NCBI RefSeq assembly: GCF_001422725.1
Contig: NZ_LMMA01000032.1
Span: forward strand, 415,658 to 479,657
DNA: 64,000 nucleotides
Origin: Flavobacterium sp. Leaf82
GTDB taxonomy: Bacteria > Bacteroidota > Bacteroidia > Flavobacteriales > Flavobacteriaceae
Direction: 5' to 3'
The notes under the pieces are model-generated. The model was not told the DNA's origin. It saw only the letters and a program-made list of their open reading frames with translations, and did no database searches. Made by a program: the position numbers and the translations under genes. Within the stretch, counting starts at the first letter, position 1; each line of letters begins with the position of its first letter. This document shows, piece after piece, positions 63,501 through 64,000 of this stretch.

Positions 63501-64000
63501 GCAGATGCGCCAACTTTTGCAAGTGTTCAGTTTAATGAAGCAAATATCGTTTGGTATACTGCTTTAACAGGTGGAACAGCGATTCCGTCAACAACACTTT
63601 TAACAAGTGGAACTTACTTTGCAGCATTAATTGATAGTACAATACCTTGTGAAAGTTCTGTTAGATTATCAATAACAATTAGCGTTACAGATCCTGGAAC
63701 ACCAACATTGGTAACGGCAGGAACACAAAACTTCTGTCTGGTAAATGCACCAACATTTGCAAGCGTTCAGTTTAATGAAACAAACATCGTTTGGTACGCG
63801 GCTCTAACTGGCGGAACAGCAATTCCGTCAACTACAGCTTTGACAAGCGGAACTTATTTCGCAGCGTTACTAGATCCAACTACAAATTGTGAAAGTGCCG
63901 TTAGATTATCAGTAACCATAAGCGTTACAGATCCTGGAACACCAACATTGGTAACAGCGGGAACACAAAACTTCTGTCTGGTAAATGCACCAACTTTTGC
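57522..64000 (+). CDS. Giant secreted Ig-repeat surface protein (adhesin-like), 3' partial
   Basis: Open from ATG 57522 to the right edge (at least 2159 codons, the same frame throughout). Signal peptide ending NKNFAQT. The protein alternates two module types. Beta-sandwich 'A' modules of about 160 residues (CLGATEIINPSFAYDASLS..., CLEANSQQTTQNGLC..., CLQPISQAV...) carry motifs such as DxELxLPGGxADVALLG and VEIRFGAxV. Ig-like CHU_C-associated modules of about 80 residues carry a first Cys, WYDxPTGG, TTYYVEA and a second Cys. A modules lie near 57600, 58856, 60086, 61591 and 62091. From 63450 on, 80-residue near-identical repeats run off the window. Such proteins are usually type IX secretion cargo used in adhesion or gliding; the C-terminal sorting domain would lie outside. 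Confidence 0.85.
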   Translation, partial: MKKNFTFYDLIVKKRLLGLLFLLLLCNKNFAQTFCRPTSETSGIGGVCLGATEIINPSFAYDASLSTYATLTNSLGVLCFAQETVAFSQTARAGDQIVIYYGSNSALLDVGLLSNASIQARNSATNTNGATVALNSPLLNIQLLAGNTVGVIRYTLTGDADQLRIQVGGLVSVLSNLRIYDVRLQFAKPTITNGETQSICTGQSIALTATAAPGTTVAWYDSPTSTTALSNVANYTTPALTATTTYYVSTSRVAGCESSERLPVTINVIDPVIPVISPAGTAICSAGATQATTLSVVNPVLGTTYSWYNAPTAGTLLTTGNTYTPTVPTGVTNFYVEASIGACKSARTQVTVTSTPVPALATILTQSVSILSGQNATLSASTSEAGVTLDWYDVPTGGTKLLGDSNTFTTPILTATKTYYVESRNSAGGCVSATRVPVTVTVLANPLGGCLEANSQQTTQNGLCLLCSSTTPNNSVDGNSATSARLTLPIGLVNGWIQQTLQFNNPGKVGDIVDVELALPGGLADVALLGGVSLATYNGATYNGDRVFINNPLVSLQLISGNRFRASIVSGANFDRVEIRFGAVVTVLTSLDIYQATYRYKAPTISGNTTICSGQTATLVSSAALGETIRWYDALTGGNLLFSTAAITTPALTANQTYYVEITRNGCVNSERTPVVITVNNPVAPTPVTASPSNLCSGETTTITIDTPVAGTTYNWYDAATGGNLLFTGTTYTTPNLTATTTYHVEAVIGSCLSPARTAVTVTVNPAASVPVPVSSNVIIQSGQTVTLSVATSAGVSYEWYDAPTGGNLLLANSSTYTPSPALTANKTFYVQARNLATDCISATRAAINVMVINTVSTCLQPISQAVSIDTNLPVALCVLCTSSNEINSYDGNINTFATLTIPAGVLNAYIQQQLTFGTPGQAGDIIDIELELPGGIADVALLGSVSIATYNGGTFNNDRLLINNNLLNLQVLSGNKFKVSFPTAAVFDKVEIRFGALVGLLTTLNIYEVSYRFPNATITGATAPICSGETPTLTASSTGTETFAWYDAPTGGNLAAVNSTPLNVTTTYYLEATRGACINSVRQPVTITVLPIPTAADIAITSPLTASCAGGVVLTPTSALAGATFKYYLDQNKTEEITTGSVAGVTYSKDATTGALTISGLIAANAPYTYYVSVLNGGTCENVNGTLKEVVVNYPAGSALTVTSPYSACGKVNLKDAISNFDTSGNTTYTFFDSANNPITEQAAGNILVSGTYFIQAQTTGVDCPSTRVPVAVTVNPLPTLTGVTSSIAVNTGTSVALAATSNGTITWYDPQGNALPSNNTGILNTVGVYTYTVVASNGTCTTSQTVTISVIDPAACDALLERVYANSQLSGSVITGSVTNGPLAVDNDPSTFSTITTGLGLLGIGTTWQNLQWPTTIPKGTAVTVKIGLENSLLAVGQNISVIGTKRDGSNNPIDIGTLQSVSGSLLNLLPGQNSFEYTFVPSNTTGLQDYDGIRVQLGSVLSVAQNINVYDAYYKKQVTQIACGQGDIEDIFSGVKDLGVGALTATVGVSNPWNVADGDVATYATMFSGAGVLAAAELTTTFRTPSMVGDSLRITISKPGTLLNLNLLTGFTIQLYSGNIPVGAPIQNTSSLLTLKLLSGDTMAMTIVAPQTEPYDKAVITFGGVASVLDQLRVHTIDRVTNTKVIGGDLDNNITVCPGAAITLQVPPKSCADYVWYDSPTGGNVLTTGQIYTLPETLAAGTYKYYIQPIRYGCPALERGEVTVIVRATTPAATIASVTINGGNSTIICAEDGTVTLDAILNGTPVLTNPVYHWYSFDGTTSQEIVGETAPKLIITGLAPGTYTYYVGLSSDEYCETAPADRKQVTFTILPTSLVTDINVDNATICHDTDAVLTPTSSLINPVFFWYLDANKTQPIFNGVINGVTYAVSSTGVLTASGLTTAMSPVSYYVAVTSDNTCQNKNGELKVATVMINDPATPTLVTAGTQNFCLADAPTFASVQFNEANIVWYTALTGGTAIPSTTLLTSGTYFAALIDSTIPCESSVRLSITISVTDPGTPTLVTAGTQNFCLVNAPTFASVQFNETNIVWYAALTGGTAIPSTTALTSGTYFAALLDPTTNCESAVRLSVTISVTDPGTPTLVTAGTQNFCLVNAPTF
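63450..64000 (+). repeat. 240-bp in-frame tandem repeats in the adhesin gene
   Basis: Units begin at 63450, 63690 and 63930 (DPxTPTLVTAGTQNFCL), exactly 240 bp (80 codons) apart. Units 1 and 2 differ at scattered positions (for example CLADAPTF versus CLVNAPTF); the third is cut by the window end and matches unit 2 almost exactly. Confidence 0.95.

Noticed and set aside
63450..64000. Periodic repeats as a possible CRISPR or satellite
   Set aside because: Period is exactly 80 codons, the frame is open throughout and the unit encodes an Ig-like module with Cys pair.

Overview
The window is AT-rich chromosomal DNA from a member of the Bacteroidota, most likely a Flavobacterium. The evidence is a SusC/SusD pair, several promoters of the Bacteroidota type (TTG, about 19-21 bp, TAnnTTTG), little sign of Shine-Dalgarno sites, a metal-type KDO8P synthase, a JOHN/BlaB-like class B1 metallo-beta-lactamase, LytTR and triple-tyrosine regulators, Oar-like TonB receptors and a giant secreted protein with Ig-like modules of the CHU_C-associated kind. 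No rRNA, tRNA, CRISPR array, prophage or insertion-sequence transposase was seen.

Layout. 1-4210: end of corA, then pta and ackA (acetate overflow/ATP). 4230-19043: a polysaccharide-utilisation locus with a propeller/Y_Y_Y/HTH membrane regulator, SusC, SusD, a GH144-type (glycoamylase-fold) endo-glucanase, an alpha/beta-hydrolase and a GH3 beta-glucosidase, closed by a terminator. A second unit follows with a GDPD lipoprotein and a GH43-like/F5-8C/FnIII protein. The GH144 + GH3 pairing points to beta-1,2-glucan. The esterase-like and GDPD genes suggest, as a hypothesis, attack on substituted periplasmic glucans. 19139-20527: secreted M28 peptidase. 20598-28538 (minus strand): PAS histidine kinase, YiiX-like hydrolase, outer-membrane protein + kdsA, small membrane protein, lipoprotein, YhhN, sterol-desaturase family, clpS. 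28775-37772: the housekeeping group prmA, tpiA, TlpA-like thioredoxin, DoxX/BT_3928-like protein, DUF1599 and folP, with two overlapping unknown secreted-protein genes (29722-33154) between prmA and tpiA. 38193-44578: unknown lipoprotein, rlmH, ABM-domain protein, secreted adenosine deaminase, GNAT-OsmC-pirin operon, DNA-alkylation-repair HEAT protein. 44815-52412: nadC, YihY, DUF2147, B1 metallo-beta-lactamase, priA, LytTR regulator, rpsF-rpsR-rplI. 52513-56271: Oar-like TonB receptor and a DUF6495-like protein. From 57522 past the right edge: one giant Ig-repeat surface protein, preceded by about 1.25 kb of AT-rich DNA with only doubtful small reading frames.

The non-coding DNA is rich in structure. 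There are several unrelated-looking families of palindromic or tandem intergenic repeats: a ~104 bp palindrome with four copies, a 125 bp GCAAAG palindrome, an 85 bp structured element, and short tandem fillers. There are also perfect hairpin terminators, a strong hairpin between susD and the glucanase gene, a pair of related long hairpins flanking 28 kb, and nested inverted repeats in front of susC that overlap its likely promoter.
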